Origin: Xylophilus rhododendri
GTDB taxonomy: Bacteria > Pseudomonadota > Gammaproteobacteria > Burkholderiales > Burkholderiaceae_C
Assembly (NCBI RefSeq): GCF_009906855.1
Contig: NZ_CP047650.1
Location: forward strand, 1,240,001 to 1,304,000
Direction: 5' to 3'
DNA length: 64,000 nucleotides
Positions 8,328 to 19,298 of the stretch are shown piece after piece. A program made the position numbers and the translations under genes. How positions within the stretch are numbered: the first letter of the stretch is position 1; the number at the start of each line of letters is the position of its first letter. The notes under the pieces are model-generated. The model worked only from the letters and a program-made list of their open reading frames with translations, did not search any database and was not told the DNA's origin.

Positions 8328-9145
8328 TTGCCTGCGTTGATGGTGAAGCTGGTGACGCCGTTGTTCGACAGCTGGTACTTGTCCAGCAGGCGTTTGTAGG
8401 TGCCGTCCTTGACGAGTTCGTCCAGCGCGGCGACGACCGCCTTCTGCAGCACGACCTGGTCCTTGCCCATGGCCATGCCCATCAGCGTGTAGCGCATCGG
8501 CTCGCCGACCAGGGCATAGGTGTTCGGCTCCTGCGACATGATGTAGGGCAGGGTCTCGTTGCCCTGCACCGCCGCGTCGATGCGGCCCTGGCGCAGCTGG
8601 GTGCGGGCGTCGGCCGAGCCTTCGGTGCCGGTCACGGTGATGGCGGCCAGGCCCTTGGCCACGCAGTTGGCGTCGCTCCAGTTCTTGATCTCGCCCGGCA
8701 GGCTGGTGCGGCGGCTGGCGCCCACGTTCTTGCCGCAGAGCGCGGCCTGGGTCTTGAACTCGGCGGCGCGCGAAGCCTGGGTGAAGAACTGCACGCCCGA
8801 GCGCACATAGTCCACGAAGCTGGCCGTGTCCTGGCGCGCCGGCAGGTCGCTGAAGCCGGAGATGATCATGTCCAGCCGGTTGGTCTTGATGCTGGAGAGG
8901 AACTGCTCGAAGCTGGTCTCGGTCCACTTGATCTCCACGCCCAGCTTCTTGCCCATGGCGTTGCCGAGTTCGATGTCGAAGCCGGTCAGCTCGCCGGTCT
9001 TCAGGTCCTTCATCTCCAGCGGCGGGTAGTTGGGCACCACACCCACGGTGATCGTCTTGCTCGACTTGATGGCGTCGGGCAGCTCGATGGCGTGGGCGGA
9101 AAACGCGGCCAGAAGCGCGGCGACGAGGGTCAGTTTCTTCAGCAT
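8324..9145 (-). CDS. Amino-acid-type ABC transporter substrate-binding protein
   Basis: 273 residues with a Sec signal peptide (MLKKLTLVAALLAAFSAHA). The periplasmic binding fold contains ITVGVVPNYPPLEMKD and GELTGFDIELGNAMGKKLGV, the family 3 signature, with two cysteines in the second lobe (ALCGKN and DANCVAKG). It belongs with the ATPase and permease that precede it in the transcript. The operon enzymes suggest an N-carbamoyl or other amide derivative of an amino acid as ligand (inference). Confidence 0.92.
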   Translation of the reverse strand: MLKKLTLVAALLAAFSAHAIELPDAIKSSKTITVGVVPNYPPLEMKDLKTGELTGFDIELGNAMGKKLGVEIKWTETSFEQFLSSIKTNRLDMIISGFSDLPARQDTASFVDYVRSGVQFFTQASRAAEFKTQAALCGKNVGASRRTSLPGEIKNWSDANCVAKGLAAITVTGTEGSADARTQLRQGRIDAAVQGNETLPYIMSQEPNTYALVGEPMRYTLMGMAMGKDQVVLQKAVVAALDELVKDGTYKRLLDKYQLSNNGVTSFTINAGK

Positions 9146-9174
9146 GGTCTTCTCGGTTGGGGTCTGAAAACGGT

Positions 9175-9942
<768 letters not shown>

Positions 9943-9945
9943 GGC

Positions 9946-10791
9946 TCAGGTCCTCGTGCCTTTGGAGTACTTGCGCTCGAGCAGCATCTGCAGCGGCGTC
10001 AGCAGGGAGACGATCAACAGGTACCAGATGGCGGCCACGATCAGCAGTTCGATCACCTTGGAGTTGGCGTAGTAGATGTTCTGGGCGTTGTGCAGGATCT
10101 CGGAGAACTGGATCACGCTGGCCAGCGATGTGAGCTTGACCATGCCGATGAACTCGTTGCCGAGCGGCGGCAGGATCACCCGCATCGACTGCGGGAACAC
10201 GATGCGCCGCAGCAGCTGCAGCTGGCCCATGCCGATGGCCTTGGCGGCCTCGTACTGGCCGTTGTCCACAGACAGCAGGCCGGCGCGTATCACCTCGGAG
10301 GTGTAGGCGCCCTGGTTGATCGCCAGGCCGAGCAGCGCGGCCAGCATCGGGGTCATCACCGTCACCGTCTTCACCTGCCAGATGCCGGCGATGCCGATGG
10401 TGGGAAACACCAGCGCCAGGTTGAACCACAGCAACAACTGCAGGATCAGCGGCGTGCCCCGGAACAGCCAGGCATAGCCCATGGACACGCCCTTCACCAG
10501 GGGGTTGGGCGAGAGCCGCATCACCGCCGCCAGGATGCCGAGCACGATGCCCAGCGCCATCGCGGCGACCGACATGACCATGGTGGAGACCAGGCCCATC
10601 AGGATGGTCTTGGCGGTCAGGAAATCGGCGACGTACTGCCACTCGATCTGCCCGCGAGCGAAGGCCACGACCAGCCAGGCGAGCACCAGCAGCACCAGCG
10701 CGGCGGAGGCCCAGCGGCCCCAGAAGCGCTGCGGCAGGATGCGGTAGCCGGTGATGTCCGGGTAGGCGTTGGGGGCGGTGGAGCGGCTCAT
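9946..10791 (-). CDS. Polar amino-acid ABC transporter permease (HisMQ family)
   Basis: 281 residues with about five to six membrane helices and the HisM-type EAA loop (GQYEAAKAIGMGQLQLLRRI). One polypeptide appears to serve as a homodimeric permease, since no second permease gene is present. The start at 10791 is 17 bases after the carbamoylase stop; the frame continues upstream but overlaps the carbamoylase and has no support. Confidence 0.93.
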   Translation of the reverse strand: MSRSTAPNAYPDITGYRILPQRFWGRWASAALVLLVLAWLVVAFARGQIEWQYVADFLTAKTILMGLVSTMVMSVAAMALGIVLGILAAVMRLSPNPLVKGVSMGYAWLFRGTPLILQLLLWFNLALVFPTIGIAGIWQVKTVTVMTPMLAALLGLAINQGAYTSEVIRAGLLSVDNGQYEAAKAIGMGQLQLLRRIVFPQSMRVILPPLGNEFIGMVKLTSLASVIQFSEILHNAQNIYYANSKVIELLIVAAIWYLLIVSLLTPLQMLLERKYSKGTRT

Positions 10792-10808
10792 CGGGCGACC
10801 CTGCGCTT

Positions 10809-11756
10809 TCAGGCCTGCGCGGGCAGCACGACGCCGACCTGCTCGATGAGCCGGCCGTAGTGCTCGGGCCGGCGGTGTGCCTCGAAATTGAACATCTTCT
10901 CGCGGCCCTGGCGGCAGGCGTCGAGGTCGCAGTCGGCGACGATGACCTCGTCCTCCAGCGTCTTCGCCTGCGCCACCACGATGCCGTTGGGATCGACGAT
11001 GCAGCTGCCGCCGATCAGGCCGTAGCCGTCCTCGTCGCCGGCCTTGGCGGCGCTGACCGCCCAGGTGGAGTTCATGTAGGCGTTGGACTGGGTGGCCAGG
11101 ATGGAGTGGAAGGTGCGCAGCTGGGCATCCTCGGTCGATCCGCCGTTGGGGTCGTAGGCGGCGGAGTTGTAGCCCATCACCATCAGCTCCACGCCCTGCA
11201 GGCCGTAGCTGCGCCAGGCCTCGGGCCAGCGGCGGTCGTTGCAGATCAGCATGCCCATCACCGGGGCCTTCCATTGCGGCACGCCGTAGAAGGCCTGGAA
11301 ACCGGTGTCGCCATATTCGAAATAGCGCTTTTCCAGCTGGTGGATGGTGGCGCCGGGACGCGGCTCGGCGGTGCCGGGCAAATGGGTCTTGCGGTATTTG
11401 GCCAATACCGTGCCGTCCGGGCCCACGGTGATCGAGGTATTGAAACGGTGGCCGTCCGGCGTCAGCTCGGCATAACCGAGATAGAAGCCGACGGCGAGTT
11501 CACGGGCGCGGTCGAAGAATGCCTGCACGTCCGGGTTGGGCATGTTGGCCTCGAAATAGCCGCCGGCCTCGGAAGCGTCCATCAGCCAGCGCGGAAAGAA
11601 GGTGGTGAGGGCCAGTTCGGGGAAGATCACCAGCTGCGCGCCCTGGGCTGCGGCGCCCTCCAGCAGGGCGATCATGCGGGCCAGGGTTTCCGGCCTTTGG
11701 GCGGAGCGCTGAATCGGCCCCATCTGTGCTGCTGCGACCCTGACGATGCGTGCCAT
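10809..11756 (-). CDS. N-carbamoyl-D-amino-acid hydrolase
   Basis: A 315-residue nitrilase-superfamily enzyme. The catalytic Glu-Lys-Cys triad is Glu47 (FPELALTTFFPRW), Lys123 (KYRKTHLPG) and Cys172 (CNDRRWPEAW). Glu47 and Cys172 fall at the positions known for Agrobacterium D-carbamoylase, and the FPRW and CNDRRWPE blocks are that enzyme's signatures. It hydrolyses N-carbamoyl-D-amino acids to D-amino acid, ammonia and CO2. It is the first gene of a transport and degradation operon, and its start codon abuts a perfect hairpin. Confidence 0.88.
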   Translation of the reverse strand: MARIVRVAAAQMGPIQRSAQRPETLARMIALLEGAAAQGAQLVIFPELALTTFFPRWLMDASEAGGYFEANMPNPDVQAFFDRARELAVGFYLGYAELTPDGHRFNTSITVGPDGTVLAKYRKTHLPGTAEPRPGATIHQLEKRYFEYGDTGFQAFYGVPQWKAPVMGMLICNDRRWPEAWRSYGLQGVELMVMGYNSAAYDPNGGSTEDAQLRTFHSILATQSNAYMNSTWAVSAAKAGDEDGYGLIGGSCIVDPNGIVVAQAKTLEDEVIVADCDLDACRQGREKMFNFEAHRRPEHYGRLIEQVGVVLPAQA

Positions 11757-11785
11757 TCGATTTCCAATCCTCTGTTGGAAATCGA
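11757..11785 (-). promoter_or_regulatory. Perfect 11-bp hairpin with Shine-Dalgarno loop abutting the carbamoylase start
   Basis: Transcribed from the minus strand, TCGATTTCCAA pairs with TTGGAAATCGA around the 7-base loop CAGAGGA, and the ATG follows at once. The only Shine-Dalgarno-like sequence (AGAGGA) is in the loop. This geometry is typical of translational control hairpins, including CsrA/RsmA sites with GGA in the loop. As DNA it could equally be a dimeric repressor operator. Presence is certain; role is inferred. Confidence 0.6.
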
Positions 11786-11866
11786 TTCTGTCAGGCGTAT
11801 CGGGCTGCCGGAACGCCGCTTCTTATGATTTCGACGGAGCCACTATTCACCGGGCAAATACCCCTG

Positions 11867-12940
11867 TCAGGCGGCGCCGAAACGACCGATTTCCAGCGCG
11901 AACTGCTGCAGCGCGACGGTGCGCTCCACCGCCCCCAGGCGCACCGCCTCGCGCGGCATGCCGTAGACCACGCAGCTGTCCTCGTCCTGCGCCAGGGTGC
12001 GGGCGCCGGCCGTGCGCATCTCCAGCAGGCCGGCCGCGCCGTCGTCGCCCATGCCGGTCATGATGATGCCCAGGGCGTTGGCGCCGGCGCAGCGCGCGGT
12101 GGAGCGGAACAGCACGTCCACCGAGGGCCGGTGGCGGTTGACCAGCGGGCCGTCGATCACCTCCACGAAGTACTGGGCGCCGCTGCGCTTCAACACCATG
12201 TGCCGGCCGCCCGGCGCGATCAGCGCCTGGCCCGCCACCACCCGGTCGTTGTGGGCCGCCTCCCTGACGGTGATGGCGCACAGGCCGTCGAGCCGCGCGG
12301 CGAAGGCCGCGGTGAACTTCTCGGGCATGTGCTGCACGATCACCAGCCCGGGCGTGACCCGCGGCAGCGCCGTCAGCAGCACTTCCAGCGCCTGGGTGCC
12401 GCCGGTGGAGGTGCCGATGGCCACGATGCGTTCGGTGGTGCGCGCCATGGCCCGGACTTCACGGACGGCGCCGGGCGGCAGCACCGCGTCGGCGTTGTGG
12501 CGCGGCTGCACCGGTGGCGGCGCGGTGCTGCGCCGCACCCGCGCCCTGGCGGCGCTGCGCACGGTGGAGAGCAGCTCCTCGCCGCTTTCCTGCAGGAACT
12601 GCTTGAGCCCCAGCTGCGGCTTGGTGACGATGGCCACCGCGCCGGCGGCCATGGCCTCCACCGTCGTCCGGGCGCCGCGTTCGGTCAGGCTGGAGCAGAT
12701 CACCACCGGCGTGGGCCGCTCCTGCATGATCTTGCGCAGGAAGGTGATGCCGTCCATGCGCGGCATCTCCACGTCCAGCACGATCACGTCGGGCCAGCCC
12801 TCCTTGAGGCGTTCGATCGCCATCAGCGGATCGGCCACGGCATGGGTGACCTGCATGTCCGGCGCGGCATTGAACAGCCCGGTGAGCACCTGCCGGACCA
12901 CGGCGGAGTCGTCCACGACCATGACACGGATGGCCGGCAT
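11867..12940 (-). CDS. cheB: CheB protein-glutamate methylesterase/deamidase
   Basis: 357 residues. The receiver domain carries VVDDS and the phospho-acceptor Asp56 in [12 protein letters not shown]. The C-terminal esterase domain has Ser178 (GTSTGG), His204 (QHMP) and Asp300 (TGMGDDG), spaced 26 and 96 apart exactly as in E. coli CheB (164/190/286). It removes methyl groups from receptor glutamates to adapt signalling. The start overlaps the cheD stop as TGATG. It is the last gene of the cluster. Confidence 0.96.
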   Translation of the reverse strand: MPAIRVMVVDDSAVVRQVLTGLFNAAPDMQVTHAVADPLMAIERLKEGWPDVIVLDVEMPRMDGITFLRKIMQERPTPVVICSSLTERGARTTVEAMAAGAVAIVTKPQLGLKQFLQESGEELLSTVRSAARARVRRSTAPPPVQPRHNADAVLPPGAVREVRAMARTTERIVAIGTSTGGTQALEVLLTALPRVTPGLVIVQHMPEKFTAAFAARLDGLCAITVREAAHNDRVVAGQALIAPGGRHMVLKRSGAQYFVEVIDGPLVNRHRPSVDVLFRSTARCAGANALGIIMTGMGDDGAAGLLEMRTAGARTLAQDEDSCVVYGMPREAVRLGAVERTVALQQFALEIGRFGAA

Positions 12941-13458
12941 CAGTGCACCAGCCCCGCGCCGCCATGGCGCAGCCAGACGGCGCCGCTGCCGGGCTCGAAC
13001 ACGATGACGCGGTAAGCCGAGCCGAAGAGGTGTTCACCATGCACCGCGATGCCGCGCTCCGACAGCAGCTGGCGCGCGCACTCGCCGTTCTCCAGCCCGA
13101 TGCGCGGCAGCCCGGCGCGCGGCGGGCGGCCGAACATGTCGGCGCCGCCGAAGATCCGGGCCTCGCAGCGCCGCAGGTCCACGCCGAGCGCCCCCAGCCG
13201 CGTCGCCATCAGGGCCAGGGCATCGTCGGCATAACGCGCGCTGGGCTGGCGGCAGCCGGCCGGCCGGCGCGCCAGCAGGAAATGCGACATGGCGCCGATG
13301 CGCCGCAGCGGATCCCACAGCACGATGGAGACGCAGGAGCCCAGCAGGGTGCGCACCCGGCAGCCGCCGCCGCCGACGAAGTAGTCGCCCGGCTGCAGCA
13401 GCAGCTCGCAGGGGCCGGCCTGCGCGGCATGGGAGTACGGCATGTGCAGGGTCTCCAT
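12940..13458 (-). CDS. cheD: CheD receptor glutamine deamidase
   Basis: 172 residues with the CheD hallmarks: the catalytic Cys in [13 protein letters not shown], the His in GAMSHFLL, and a C-terminal IFGGADMFG block with GLENGE. It deamidates receptor glutamines and can modulate CheB/CheC-type activities. It overlaps both neighbours by single-base stop/start junctions, so it is translationally coupled between cheR and cheB. Confidence 0.95.
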   Translation of the reverse strand: METLHMPYSHAAQAGPCELLLQPGDYFVGGGGCRVRTLLGSCVSIVLWDPLRRIGAMSHFLLARRPAGCRQPSARYADDALALMATRLGALGVDLRRCEARIFGGADMFGRPPRAGLPRIGLENGECARQLLSERGIAVHGEHLFGSAYRVIVFEPGSGAVWLRHGGAGLVH

Positions 13459-14258
13459 CAGGCCAGCCGGTAGATGGAGGGCGCCACCGCCTGCAGCCCG
13501 GGGGCGATGGCATGCAGGTTCTCCGAATGGCCGATGCAGAAGCGGCCTTCCGGCTTGAGCAGGGCGGTGACACGCGCCACCACCTGGCGTTTGGTTTCGG
13601 TGTTGAAGTAGATCATCACGTTGCGCAGGAAGATGGCGTCGAACTGGCCCAGCGATGGCAGGGCTTCGTTGAGATTGACCTGCTGGAAACGCACCTGCTG
13701 GCGCAACGCCCGGTCCACCAGCAGGGTGCCGGCATGCTCGGCCGTGCCGCGCAGGCAGAAGCGGCGCAGGTAGTCCGGCGGTATGTGCTGGGTGCGCTGC
13801 TCCGGGTAGTGGGCGATGCGGGCGCGCTCCAGCACACGCGAGCTGATGTCGGTGGCCACCACCTCGAAGGGCCGGCCTTTCAGGCAGTCGGCCAGCACCA
13901 TGGCGATGCTGTAGGGCTCCTCGCCGGTGGAACAGGCGGCGCTCCAGACACGAAAGGGCTGGCCGCCCTGCGCGCCGTGCGCCAGCTGGCGCAGCAGCTC
14001 GAAGTGCTTGGGCTCGCGGAAGAAGTAGGTCTCGTTGGTGGTCAGCAGGTCGACGGCGATCTGCGCCTCGGCGCGGTGGCGCACGTCGCGCAGCATGGCC
14101 ACGTATTCGCCGTAGCGCGAGAGCTTGTGCGCCTGCAGGCGGCGCGCCAGGCGGCCGCAGACCAGCGCCTTCTTGGCCGGCGAGAGATGGATGCCGGCGG
14201 CATCGAAGATGAAACGCTGGACTTCGCCGAAGTCCTGGTCGCTCAGAACGTTGTGCAT
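13458..14258 (-). CDS. cheR: CheR chemoreceptor methyltransferase
   Basis: 266 residues. The N-terminal helical domain is followed by TTNETYFFREPKHFE and the SAM-binding motif VWSAACSTGEEPYSIAM, then the NVMIYF strand. It methylates receptor glutamates using SAM. It starts 21 bases after cheW and overlaps cheD. Confidence 0.96.
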   Translation of the reverse strand: MHNVLSDQDFGEVQRFIFDAAGIHLSPAKKALVCGRLARRLQAHKLSRYGEYVAMLRDVRHRAEAQIAVDLLTTNETYFFREPKHFELLRQLAHGAQGGQPFRVWSAACSTGEEPYSIAMVLADCLKGRPFEVVATDISSRVLERARIAHYPEQRTQHIPPDYLRRFCLRGTAEHAGTLLVDRALRQQVRFQQVNLNEALPSLGQFDAIFLRNVMIYFNTETKRQVVARVTALLKPEGRFCIGHSENLHAIAPGLQAVAPSIYRLA

Positions 14259-14279
14259 GCGGTCTCCGTCGGATGGCGC

Positions 14280-14867
14280 TCAGCCGCCGGTGCCGGATGC
14301 CGGCTCGGCCTGGACGGCGGGCATGCCCAGTTCGTCCAGCGCCAGCACCCGCTCGATGTCCAGCACGATGACGAAGCGGCCGCGCACCTTGCCCATGCCC
14401 TCGATGAAGTCGCCGCGGATCTGCGTGCCGAAGGTGGGCGCGGGCTCGATGTCGGTGTCGGGGATGTCGAGCACCTCGCTGACCGAATCGACCACCATGC
14501 CCATCACCTGGCGCTGGCCCTCCTGCCCGCCGGACGCCTCGACGATGACGATGCAGGTGCGTTTGCCCGGCGCCGCCGGCTGGCCGCCGAAGCGCACCTG
14601 CAGGTCCACCACCGGCACCACCGCGCCGCGCAGGTTGATCACGCCGCGCACCGCGGCGGGCATCATCGGCACCACCGTCGGGCTGCCGTATTCGATGATC
14701 TCGCGCACCGCCAGGATGGCCACGGCATACATGGCCTGGTGCAGCGTGAAGGTGAGGTACTGGCGGCCTTCGGACAGCGCTTCGGCAGGCGCCTCGGCGC
14801 GGTCGTGCGCCGCATGGGGGCTGCCGCGGCGGGCGCGCGCCGGGGCGGAGTGGGAGGCTTCGGGCAT
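14280..14867 (-). CDS. cheW: CheW coupling protein
   Basis: 195 residues with a disordered basic N-terminus followed by a CheW domain from about residue 50: YLTFTLHQAMYAVAILAVRE, then GVINLRGAVVPVVDLQVRF and the dimer-face strand GMVVDSVSEVLDI. It links receptors to CheA. It lies 13 bases after the receptor gene in the same transcript. Confidence 0.95.
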   Translation of the reverse strand: MPEASHSAPARARRGSPHAAHDRAEAPAEALSEGRQYLTFTLHQAMYAVAILAVREIIEYGSPTVVPMMPAAVRGVINLRGAVVPVVDLQVRFGGQPAAPGKRTCIVIVEASGGQEGQRQVMGMVVDSVSEVLDIPDTDIEPAPTFGTQIRGDFIEGMGKVRGRFVIVLDIERVLALDELGMPAVQAEPASGTGG

Positions 14868-14880
14868 GGGCGGCTCCCGC

Positions 14881-16551
14881 TCAGAATCGCACGAACTTGG
14901 ACTCGTCGGGCGCGCCCTCGGCCCGGCCGGCCAGCGCCAGCCCGGTGCCGGTCGCCGACGGCGGCGCGGCCGGCTTGCGGCGCGTGGCGCGGGCCGATCC
15001 GGCCTCGGCCATGTGCGGCGCCGCCGATGCGGCGCGGGCCTGGGCCGAGAGGCGGAAGAAGGCCATGCTGCGCTGCAGCTGCTCGGCCTGGCCGCTCATC
15101 TCCTCGGCGGTGGCGGCCAGTTCCTCGGAGCTGGAGGCGTTCTGCTGCGTGGTCTGGCTCAGCTGCACCACCGCGGCATTGATCTGGCCCACACCAGAGG
15201 TCTGCTCCTCCGAGGCGGCGGTGATCTCCTGCACCAGGTCGGAGGTGCGGCGGATGTTGGGCACCATCTGGTCGAGCAGGCGGCCGGCGCGCTCGGCCAG
15301 TTCCACGCTGGAGCCGGCCACGTCGCCGATCTCCTGCGCCGCCACCTGGCTGCGTTCGGCGAGCTTGCGCACTTCCGCGGCCACCACCGCGAAGCCCTTG
15401 CCATGTTCGCCGGCCCGCGCCGCCTCGATGGCGGCGTTGAGCGCCAGCAGATTGGTCTGGTAGGCGATGTCGTCGATGATGCCGATCTTCTGCGCGATCT
15501 GCTTCATCGCCGCCACGGTGGCGCGCACCGCCTCGCCGCCCTCGGTGGCCTCCTCGGAGGACTTGCTGGCCATGCCGTCGGTGATCTTGGCGTTGTCGGT
15601 GTTCTGCGAGATCGAGGCGGTCATCTGCTCGATGGAGGCGCTGGTCTCCTCCACGCCCGCGGCCTGCTCGCTGGCCGCCTGCGACAGCGACTGCGCGGTG
15701 GAACTGACCTGTTCGGACGCACCGGCCAGGGCCTCGGCGCCGGCATTGACCTCGGAGACCACGCTGGAGAGCCGGGCGATCATGCTGCGCATGGAGGCCA
15801 GCAGCTGGCCGGCCTCGTCGCGCGAGGTGGGCCCGATCTCGGCGGTCAGATCGCCGGACTCGATCTGGTTGGCCACCGCCACCGCGCGGCCGATCGGCCG
15901 GCTCACGCTGCGGCTGATCAGCCAGCCCAGCAGCAGGCCGGCCACCATGCCGCAGGCGATCAGGGTGATCATCAGGTTGCGGTTGTGGAAGTAGATGGCG
16001 TCGGTGTCGTCGTTGGCCTTGTTGGCCAGGCCTTCCTTCATGCGCGCCAGCTCGCTCATCTGCTCGTCCACCACCACCGTCTTGGCGGCGACGGCGCGGG
16101 TCTGGGCGGTCAGCTCGGCGCTGGTCTCGAAGAGCGGGTGGGCGCCGGCCAGGGTGAGGAAGCGCTGCAGTTCCTGCTGGTACTCCTCCCAGCCGCGGTC
16201 CACCGTGGCGAAGATCTGCCGGCCGCGGTCGTCGCGGAACAGCGGCCTGGCCTTGTCCAGGTGGGTCTTCACGGCGGCGCTGTACTTGCGGATGTTCTGC
16301 AGCTGGGTGTCGCGCTCGGCCGCGCTGGCGGCCAGCAGGAAGTTGGCGCGGGCCCGGCCCACGTAGATCAGGTTGATGTTGGCCTCCTTCACGTCGGACA
16401 GGCCCAGCAGCTGGTCCTTGTACATGTCGGTGGCCATGTCGTTGATGCTGTTGGAGGCATTGATGCCGAACAGCCCGACCAGCAGGCTGATGCAGGCCAC
16501 CAGCAGAAAGCCGACGATCAGCCGGGTACCAATCTTGAAATTAGAGAACAT
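14881..16551 (-). CDS. Methyl-accepting chemotaxis protein, Tar-type 4HB receptor
   Basis: 556 residues: TM1 near 11-33, a periplasmic four-helix-bundle sensor (about 35-190), TM2 near 192-214, a HAMP domain with SRPIGRAV, then a cytoplasmic signalling hairpin with tip [20 protein letters not shown]. Methylation heptads flank the tip. There is no C-terminal NWETF-like CheR tether; it ends SKFVRF. One segment before the tip ([16 protein letters not shown]) departs from the usual heptad sequence. The start at 16551 gives a standard short N-terminus ([11 protein letters not shown]). Confidence 0.94.
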   Translation of the reverse strand: MFSNFKIGTRLIVGFLLVACISLLVGLFGINASNSINDMATDMYKDQLLGLSDVKEANINLIYVGRARANFLLAASAAERDTQLQNIRKYSAAVKTHLDKARPLFRDDRGRQIFATVDRGWEEYQQELQRFLTLAGAHPLFETSAELTAQTRAVAAKTVVVDEQMSELARMKEGLANKANDDTDAIYFHNRNLMITLIACGMVAGLLLGWLISRSVSRPIGRAVAVANQIESGDLTAEIGPTSRDEAGQLLASMRSMIARLSSVVSEVNAGAEALAGASEQVSSTAQSLSQAASEQAAGVEETSASIEQMTASISQNTDNAKITDGMASKSSEEATEGGEAVRATVAAMKQIAQKIGIIDDIAYQTNLLALNAAIEAARAGEHGKGFAVVAAEVRKLAERSQVAAQEIGDVAGSSVELAERAGRLLDQMVPNIRRTSDLVQEITAASEEQTSGVGQINAAVVQLSQTTQQNASSSEELAATAEEMSGQAEQLQRSMAFFRLSAQARAASAAPHMAEAGSARATRRKPAAPPSATGTGLALAGRAEGAPDESKFVRF

Positions 16552-16613
16552 GGGGCGCCTCGTGAAATGGGGTCTCGACGGTGGATGAGGAACTGGGGAG
16601 AACGCTGGCTGGT

Positions 16614-18608
16614 TCAGGTGCGGGCGGCGGCGCCCTGGCCGGACTCCGCCTGCTCCGCGAGCGAGGCGACGTCCAGGATCAGGGCCACGTCGCCGCTGCC
16701 GCGGATGCTCGATCCGCTGATGCCGCGCACCTGCGAGAACAGCGGCGACAGCGGCTTGATGACGGTCTGGAATTCGCCGTAGAGGGTGTCGACCAGCAGG
16801 CCGAACTGCTGGCCCGCATGGCGCACGACGACGATGTTCTGGCGGGCCGGCGGCATGCCGCCGACCTCGAAGAGCGTGCGCAGCCGGATGAAGGGCAGCA
16901 CCTTGCCGCGCAGCTCGGCCCAGGCCGGGCCGCTGCCGCCCTCCTCGCGGTACTCGATGCATTCGACGACCGACTCCAGCGGCACCACGAAGACCGAGCG
17001 GCCCACGCCGACCTGGAAGCCGTCGATCAGCGCCAGCGTCAGCGGCAGCCGGATGCGCACCGTGGTGCCGCGCCCGGGCGTGCTGGCCAGCGAGACGCTG
17101 CCGCGCAGCGCGTCGATGTTGCGCTTGACCACGTCCATGCCCACGCCGCGGCCCGACAGGTTGCTGACCTGCTCGGCGGTGGAGAAGCCCGGCTCGAAGA
17201 TGAGGGCGAAGATCTCCGCCTCGCCGAGGTTGCGCCCCGCTTCGACCAGGCCGCGCTCGACCGCCTTGGCCAGGATGCGCTGGCTGTCCAGCCCGCCGCC
17301 GTCGTCGCTGACTTCGATCACCACCTGGCCGGAGTCGTGGTACGCATCCAGGGTGACGGTGCCGGTCTCGGGCTTGCCGCGCGACAGGCGCAGGGCGGCG
17401 GGCTCGATGCCGTGGTCCATGGCATTGCGCACCAGGTGGGTGAGCGGGTCGGCGATCTTCTCGACCACGGTCTTGTCCAGCTCGGTGTCCTCGCCGTGCA
17501 GCTCCAGCACGATGTTCTTGCCGATCTCGCGCGAGACATCGTGGACCACCCGCCGAAAGCGCGCGAAGGTGCTGCCGATGCGCACCATGCGCAGCTGCAG
17601 CGCGCAGTCGCGCACCTCGTCGATCAGGCCGGCCAGGGCCGCATTGCATTCCTGCAGCACGGTGTGGTGGGTGGCGCGGGCGGCCAGGGTGGCGCTGGCG
17701 GAGGCGGTGACCAGCTCGCCGACCAGGTCGATCAGCTGGTCGAGCTTGTCGGCATCGACCCGGATCAGCGGGCCTTCGGCCTTGCGGGCTTCGGCGGGGC
17801 GCGCGGTGTCGGTGGGGGCCGCCGCTTCGATGCGTTCGATGCCTTCGGCGGGTTCGGGCTGAGATGGACCGGCCTGCGGCCCGTCCGCGGGCGGCACGAT
17901 CTCGATGCGGCAGTCCTCGCGCACGAATTCGAAAGTGCCTTCGATGCTTGCGCGGTCGGCATCCGTGTGCAGCACCAGGGACAGGTCCAGGTAGCAGGCC
18001 TCCGGGTCCAGCTGTTCCAGCGCGGGCACGCGGGAACGGTCCAGGCGCAGCTCGCGCAGTTCCCCGAGGCGCTGGAGGTAACGCACGAAGGACAGCGGGT
18101 CCATGCCGTTGCGCAGCACGTCCGGGCCGAAGCCCAGGGCGATGCGCCAGTCGCCGGCCGTCGTTGCCTGTGCGGCCTGCGCGCCCGCTTCAGGCACCGC
18201 CACGGGGGTCGCGCCAGCTTCGGCGCCCAGATAGGCCTGCAGCCGCTGCTGCAGCGGCCGGGCGCGCGCCGCCTCGTCCGGCTCCGCCTGGCCGGCGGCC
18301 AGGGCACGGATGCAGCCGGCCAGGTGGTCGGCGCAGGACAGCAGCAGCTGCACCAGCGGCTCGTCCAGCGCCAGCTCGCCTTCGCGCACCCGGTCGAGCA
18401 CGCTTTCCATCACATGGGTGAAGCCGACGATGGCGTCCAGGCCGAACAGCCCGGCCGATCCCTTGATGGTGTGCGCGGCGCGGAAGATGGCGTTGATCGC
18501 CTCCTGCCGCTCGTCCAGTTCCAGCACGCCGAGCAGCGCGCTCTCCATGTCGTGCAGCAGCTCGCGGCTTTCGGCGATGAAGGTGGGCAGGGCTTCGTCC
18601 ATCTGCAT
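16614..18608 (-). CDS. cheA: CheA chemotaxis histidine kinase
   Basis: 664 residues. The N-terminal HPt domain has the phosphorylated His46 in [13 protein letters not shown] variable middle without an obvious classic CheY-binding P2 domain is followed by the dimerisation domain ([20 protein letters not shown]), the kinase N-box [12 protein letters not shown], the G boxes SDDGGGLD and [10 protein letters not shown], and a C-terminal CheW-like domain. It phosphorylates CheY and CheB. The start MQMDEAL at 18608 removes an out-of-frame-looking N-terminal run that overlaps the STAS gene. Confidence 0.95.
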   Translation of the reverse strand: MQMDEALPTFIAESRELLHDMESALLGVLELDERQEAINAIFRAAHTIKGSAGLFGLDAIVGFTHVMESVLDRVREGELALDEPLVQLLLSCADHLAGCIRALAAGQAEPDEAARARPLQQRLQAYLGAEAGATPVAVPEAGAQAAQATTAGDWRIALGFGPDVLRNGMDPLSFVRYLQRLGELRELRLDRSRVPALEQLDPEACYLDLSLVLHTDADRASIEGTFEFVREDCRIEIVPPADGPQAGPSQPEPAEGIERIEAAAPTDTARPAEARKAEGPLIRVDADKLDQLIDLVGELVTASASATLAARATHHTVLQECNAALAGLIDEVRDCALQLRMVRIGSTFARFRRVVHDVSREIGKNIVLELHGEDTELDKTVVEKIADPLTHLVRNAMDHGIEPAALRLSRGKPETGTVTLDAYHDSGQVVIEVSDDGGGLDSQRILAKAVERGLVEAGRNLGEAEIFALIFEPGFSTAEQVSNLSGRGVGMDVVKRNIDALRGSVSLASTPGRGTTVRIRLPLTLALIDGFQVGVGRSVFVVPLESVVECIEYREEGGSGPAWAELRGKVLPFIRLRTLFEVGGMPPARQNIVVVRHAGQQFGLLVDTLYGEFQTVIKPLSPLFSQVRGISGSSIRGSGDVALILDVASLAEQAESGQGAAART

Positions 18609-18618
18609 GTCGATGTCC

Positions 18619-18918
18619 TCAGGCGGCCTGCGCTTCGGACAGGGCGCCGTCCGGCGGCAGGCCGAGCAGTTCGAACAGTTCCCGCACCGCCGGGCTGGGC
18701 GCCAGCAAACGCAGCGGGGCCGCGCGTGCCGCGGCGCTGGCCTGGGCGGCGGCGATGAGCTGCAGGCCGGCGGAGTCGATCTCCGAGACTTCGGAGAGGT
18801 CGATCTCCAGCGCGCCGTCCTGCTCCAGCGCCTGCAGCAGCTGGGCATGCAGGTCCTGGGCGCGGTAGATGGTCATCTCGCCCTCGATGCGCAGCACGCG
18901 CGCGGCGGCCTCGCTCAC
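18619..18918 (-). CDS. STAS-domain protein in the chemosensory cluster
   Basis: 99 residues with the anti-sigma-factor-antagonist fold: LRIEGEMTIYRAQDL, then EIDLSEVSEIDSAGLQLI with the conserved Ser of the SpoIIAA-type phosphorylation loop. Its start overlaps the cheY stop region by 4 bases and it ends 10 bases before cheA. STAS proteins in alternative chemosensory operons are thought to tune kinase output; here the role is inferred from position. Confidence 0.9.
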   Translation of the reverse strand: MSEAAARVLRIEGEMTIYRAQDLHAQLLQALEQDGALEIDLSEVSEIDSAGLQLIAAAQASAAARAAPLRLLAPSPAVRELFELLGLPPDGALSEAQAA

Positions 18919-19283
18919 GGCAGCACCAGCTTCTCGACGGCCGCCAGCAGCTGCGCCGGCTGGAAGGGCTTGACCACCCAGGCCTTGGCGCCGGCCGCCT
19001 GGCCCTCGCGCTTCTTGGCCTCCTGGCTCTCGGTGGTCAGCATGATGATGGGCGTGAAGCGATAGGCCGGCAGCTGCTTGACCTGCTTGACGAAGGTGAT
19101 GCCGTCCATGTGGGGCATGTTGAGGTCGCTGATGATCAGATGCACCTTCTGCCCGGTGAGCTTCTGCAGCGCGTTCTGCCCGTCCGAGCCCTCGATGACC
19201 TGATACCCCGCCCCGCGCAGCGCGATACCGACCGCCTGCCGCATGGAGGCGGAGTCGTCGACGATCAGAACCGTTTTAGCCAT
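18915..19283 (-). CDS. cheY: CheY-like single-domain response regulator
   Basis: 122 residues consisting only of a receiver domain: IVDDS with the acidic pair, phospho-acceptor Asp53 in IISDLNMPHMDG, the switch Thr in MLTTES, and the conserved Lys in VVKPF. It is the diffusible output of the CheA in this cluster. Whether it binds the flagellar motor or another target cannot be read from sequence; no cheZ is nearby. Confidence 0.95.
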   Translation of the reverse strand: MAKTVLIVDDSASMRQAVGIALRGAGYQVIEGSDGQNALQKLTGQKVHLIISDLNMPHMDGITFVKQVKQLPAYRFTPIIMLTTESQEAKKREGQAAGAKAWVVKPFQPAQLLAAVEKLVLP

Positions 19284-19298
19284 GTGTCCACTCCCTTT

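Noticed and set aside
14125..16782. A long plus-strand frame across the chemotaxis genes
   Set aside because: Low-complexity translation antisense to cheR, cheW and the receptor gene, all of which have clear catalytic or structural motifs.
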